A stretch of DNA of 32,296 nt from an uncultured Bacilli bacterium (GTDB taxonomy: Bacteria > Bacillota_I > Bacilli_A > RF39 > UBA660), in NCBI GenBank assembly GCA_944332575.1, contig CALVKH010000007.1, positions 1 to 32,296 on the forward strand. Direction: 5' to 3'. Shown in pieces: positions 31,423-32,296 of the stretch; positions within the stretch are counted from its first letter, which is position 1, and every line of letters begins with the position of its first letter. The translations under genes and the position numbers were made by a program. A model generated the notes under the pieces. The model was not told where the DNA came from. It saw nothing but the letters and a program-made list of their open reading frames with translations, and did no database searches.

Positions 31423-31445
31423 TTAATAAAGTATTTCTTTTTTTT
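31411..31445 (+). terminator. Intrinsic terminator of murA, fused to the next ribosome site
   Basis: AAAGAAATA (31411-31419), a 12-base loop with the murA TAA, TATTTCTTT (31432-31440), T to 31445. GGAGG of the next gene follows at once (31446-31450). The 9-bp stem is perfect but A+T-rich, so partial read-through is plausible. Confidence 0.75.
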
Positions 31446-31455
31446 GGAGGCAAAT

Positions 31456-32217
31456 ATGAAACATAAAAAATTATTCGTGCTGTTATTTATAATGATTTTT
31501 GTTAGTATAGGTATTTTTTCTATCTATAAGATCACTTATAAAGAAGAATTTAATTATGTTGCTTTAGGCGATTCAGTAGCAGCAGGGAGAAACCCTTATG
31601 GTGTAGAAGATTATGGCTATACCGACTATATAAGTGATTATTTAAAAAAAGAGAATAAATTAAAAAGTTATGTTAATTTTGCAGTTAGTGGTTATACTAC
31701 AGAAGACGTTAATAATGATATCAATTATAACAAAAATATCAAAATAGATAATAAGGAAATAAATATAAAGAAAGCACTAAGAGAATCGGATTTAGTAACT
31801 ATTTCCATAGGAGCTAATGATTTTCTTGGAGAATTAAAACTCACATCCATTCCATCACTATTGGAAGATAAGAACTATGCATTAAAAAGAATAAATAGTA
31901 TTTTCGATAGTATTGATACTACTTTAGAACTGGTTATGAAATATGCAAAAGGAACAATTATTGTTGTTGGATATTATAATCCGTTACCGTATTTAGAAAA
32001 ATACGAAGATCAAATAAATGAAATAGTAGATTATGCTGATCAAAAATATCAAGAATTGTGTGATAAACACGATATTTATTACGTAAAAGTATCAGATGAA
32101 ATAGCTAAAAACAAAGAATATTTACCTAATCCTTTAGATATTCATCCTAGTAAAAAAGGATATGAAGTAATAAGTAAAGAAATAATTGAAGTTATTAATC
32201 GCGAAATGTTAAATTAA
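31456..32217 (+). CDS. Exported SGNH/GDSL-type esterase or lipase
   Basis: The 253-residue protein has an N-terminal membrane or signal segment (about 5-24), then the four SGNH blocks: ALGDS (S40 nucleophile), AVSGYTT (G79), IGAND (N121) and DIHPSKKGYE (D228, H230). It resembles the YpmR-like lipases of Bacilli. It probably acts outside the membrane on an acyl ester, with unknown substrate (lipid, acetylated sugar or wall polymer). ATG 31456 has GGAGG at 31446-31450. An in-frame TTG (31444) is part of the terminator T-run. No promoter was found between murA and this gene, so it depends on read-through or on a promoter inside murA. Confidence 0.9.
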   Translation: MKHKKLFVLLFIMIFVSIGIFSIYKITYKEEFNYVALGDSVAAGRNPYGVEDYGYTDYISDYLKKENKLKSYVNFAVSGYTTEDVNNDINYNKNIKIDNKEINIKKALRESDLVTISIGANDFLGELKLTSIPSLLEDKNYALKRINSIFDSIDTTLELVMKYAKGTIIVVGYYNPLPYLEKYEDQINEIVDYADQKYQELCDKHDIYYVKVSDEIAKNKEYLPNPLDIHPSKKGYEVISKEIIEVINREMLN

Positions 32218-32296
32218 ACAGTTCTTAATTAAAAAGTCAAGTGCAACAAATGAATAATCAAATAGAATTCACAGTTTCTTGTAATTTATAAATTTT
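32218..32296. other. Window end, non-coding
   Basis: 79 bases with no reading frame and no hairpin or T-run terminator after the SGNH gene. The stretch AAAGTCAAGTGCAAC (about 32235-32249) recalls the ends of some IS30-family elements, but nothing further can be said because the window stops. Confidence 0.3.

Noticed and set aside
1-32296. Mycoplasma-like code (TGA as Trp), suggested by the extreme A+T content
   Set aside because: TGA ends pth and tatD at the correct family lengths, Trp is encoded by TGG throughout, and RF1 is normal.

Overview
The window is a stretch of core chromosome from a very A+T-rich, endospore-forming member of the Bacillota (Firmicutes), most probably a reduced-genome lineage of the class Bacilli. 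Low G+C (judged by eye, not counted), Shine-Dalgarno sequences of the GGAGG and GGTGAT type, a T-box leader, RpoE delta, Veg, SpoVG and many sporulation genes (spoVT, yabG, yabP, yabQ, gerQ, spoIIR) all point there. TGA is used as a stop (pth, tatD) and release factor RF1 carries the normal PVT and GGQ motifs, so the genetic code is the standard bacterial one and not the Mycoplasma code. The exact family is an inference. I see no tRNA, rRNA, CRISPR array, prophage or complete insertion sequence.

The gene order joins three blocks that are separate, origin-flanking neighbourhoods in Bacillus subtilis. Block 1 (1-12139) matches the yab region: rsmI 3' end, pth, mfd, an unrecognised gene, spoVT, a methionine T-box leader, a dUTPase gene, metG, tatD, a 3D-domain protein in the yabE position, rsmA/ksgA, yabG, veg, spoVG, yabP, yabQ. 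Block 2 (12201-17746) matches the yyb/yyc region: a shortened GdpP-type phosphodiesterase, rplI, dnaB, an M23 peptidase, walJ, rlmH. Block 3 (17793-32217) holds an AlsT-type symporter, ung, a LemA-family gene and gerQ on the minus strand, pduL, a class A PBP on the minus strand, then ywiB-like DUF1934, argS, rpoE, prfA, prmC, spoIIR, mntP, fba, murA and an SGNH hydrolase, like the yw region of B. subtilis.

The genes serve translation and its quality control (pth, metG, argS, rplI, prfA, prmC, rsmI, rsmA, rlmH), DNA repair and nucleotide hygiene (mfd, dUTPase, ung), replication (dnaB), envelope synthesis and remodelling (murA, PBP, M23 peptidase, 3D protein), central metabolism (fba, pduL), transport (alsT, mntP), c-di-AMP turnover, and sporulation in both compartments (mother cell: yabG, yabP, yabQ, gerQ; forespore: spoVT, spoIIR, perhaps the PBP).

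Regulation is readable in places. There is a complete Met T-box with specifier AUG and terminator/antiterminator. Forespore-type promoter elements lie before spoVT and the PBP, and a sigma-E-type promoter lies before yabP. At least seven promoters carry an extended -10 element TGWTATAAT. Intrinsic terminators are often built directly over stop codons. No clearly new multi-gene system stands out. The best leads are a hairpin that would pair over the mntP start codon, the unrecognised gene after mfd with its own promoter and terminator, the stand-alone GdpP catalytic core, and the dUTPase gene placed under the Met T-box.
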